Assembly: GCA_045602885.1 (NCBI GenBank)
Contig: JAZSCJ010000139.1
Location: forward strand, 1 to 5,248
Direction: 5' to 3'
From: JAJPXI01 sp045602885
GTDB lineage: Bacteria > Bacillota > Clostridia > Oscillospirales > Oscillospiraceae
Length of the DNA stretch: 5,248 nucleotides
Shown: positions 5,191 to 5,248 of the stretch, in pieces
Numbering within the stretch: position 1 is the first letter of the stretch
Layout: the number at the start of each line of letters is the position of its first letter
The notes under the pieces: generated by a model
What the model was told of the DNA's origin: nothing
Database searches by the model: none
The model's input: only the letters and a program-made list of their open reading frames with translations
Program-made: the position numbers and the translations under genes

Positions 5191-5248
5191 GCAAACCGCC
5201 CTCTCCCATGGGAGAGGGCGGTTTGCTTACTTCTGTTTCAAAATCTCT
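5169..5248. repeat. 80-base perfect palindrome at the end of the window
   Basis: Every base from 5169 to 5208 pairs with its partner from 5248 down to 5209, with no mismatch and no spacer. The left arm holds the last six codons and stop of the XRE gene plus half of the terminator stem; the right arm is its reverse complement and stops exactly at the window's last base. Either a fold-back assembly join or a true inverted duplication would explain it. Confidence 0.95.
5191..5227. terminator. intrinsic terminator-like hairpin after the XRE gene
   Basis: Immediately after the stop codon, a GC-rich stem CCGCCCTCTCCC / GGGAGAGGGCGG (5196-5221, minimum loop CATG) is flanked by AAA on the left and TTT on the right, then GCTTACTT. 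It is symmetrical, so it could act in both directions. The plus-strand U-tract is interrupted, perhaps because the right flank is part of the larger suspicious palindrome. Confidence 0.6.

Noticed and set aside
4717..5248. The XRE gene as part of a prophage, integrative element or toxin-antitoxin pair
   Set aside because: No integrase, ImmA-type protease, toxin gene or attachment repeats are visible, and base composition resembles the neighbouring housekeeping genes. The window ends right after it, so a partner to the right cannot be excluded.

Overview
The window looks like ordinary chromosome from a GC-rich member of the Clostridia. An Oscillospiraceae-type gut anaerobe is my best guess, from protein style, strong AGGAGG-type ribosome binding sites and two TTG starts; the sequence does not settle the genus. 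All five genes appear intact, and four belong to well-known housekeeping families.

The left 4.4 kb is one leftward (minus-strand) gene set, transcribed from a good extended -10 promoter at 4475-4503. In order of transcription it holds murA (first committed step of peptidoglycan synthesis), walJ/yycJ (metallo-beta-lactamase-fold nuclease), rlmH (23S rRNA pseudouridine methyltransferase) and pgcA (alpha-phosphoglucomutase family). murA and walJ are separated by 74 bases with a strong GC hairpin. walJ and rlmH overlap by ATGA, and rlmH and pgcA are 14-15 bases apart. This is probably one transcript, with the hairpin setting the ratio of murA to the rest. The theme is cell-envelope precursor supply (MurA; PgcA through glucose-1-phosphate) plus ribosome and DNA maintenance. 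walJ next to rlmH resembles a remnant of the walRKHIJ-rlmH neighbourhood of other Firmicutes.

Bases 4366-4716 form the divergent intergenic region. It holds the murA promoter and leader, a promoter for a rightward gene, and a set of small palindromes. The clearest is a pair of 13-base sites sharing the pattern ATTGYACCRCAAT at 4567-4579 and 4626-4638. These are good candidates for operators of the adjacent regulator.

Bases 4717-5190 encode a 157-residue XRE/HTH_3 regulator (plus strand) with an N-terminal HTH, a low-complexity linker and a C-terminal helical segment I cannot assign. The window ends in an 80-base perfect palindrome (5169-5248). Its centre is a plausible intrinsic terminator, but its arms run into the last codons of the regulator gene and reach exactly the last base of the window, so a fold-back assembly artefact is a serious possibility. 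I found no RNA gene, CRISPR array, insertion sequence or clear new defence or metabolic system. The items most worth a second look are the operator pair with its unrecognised regulator, and the terminal palindrome.
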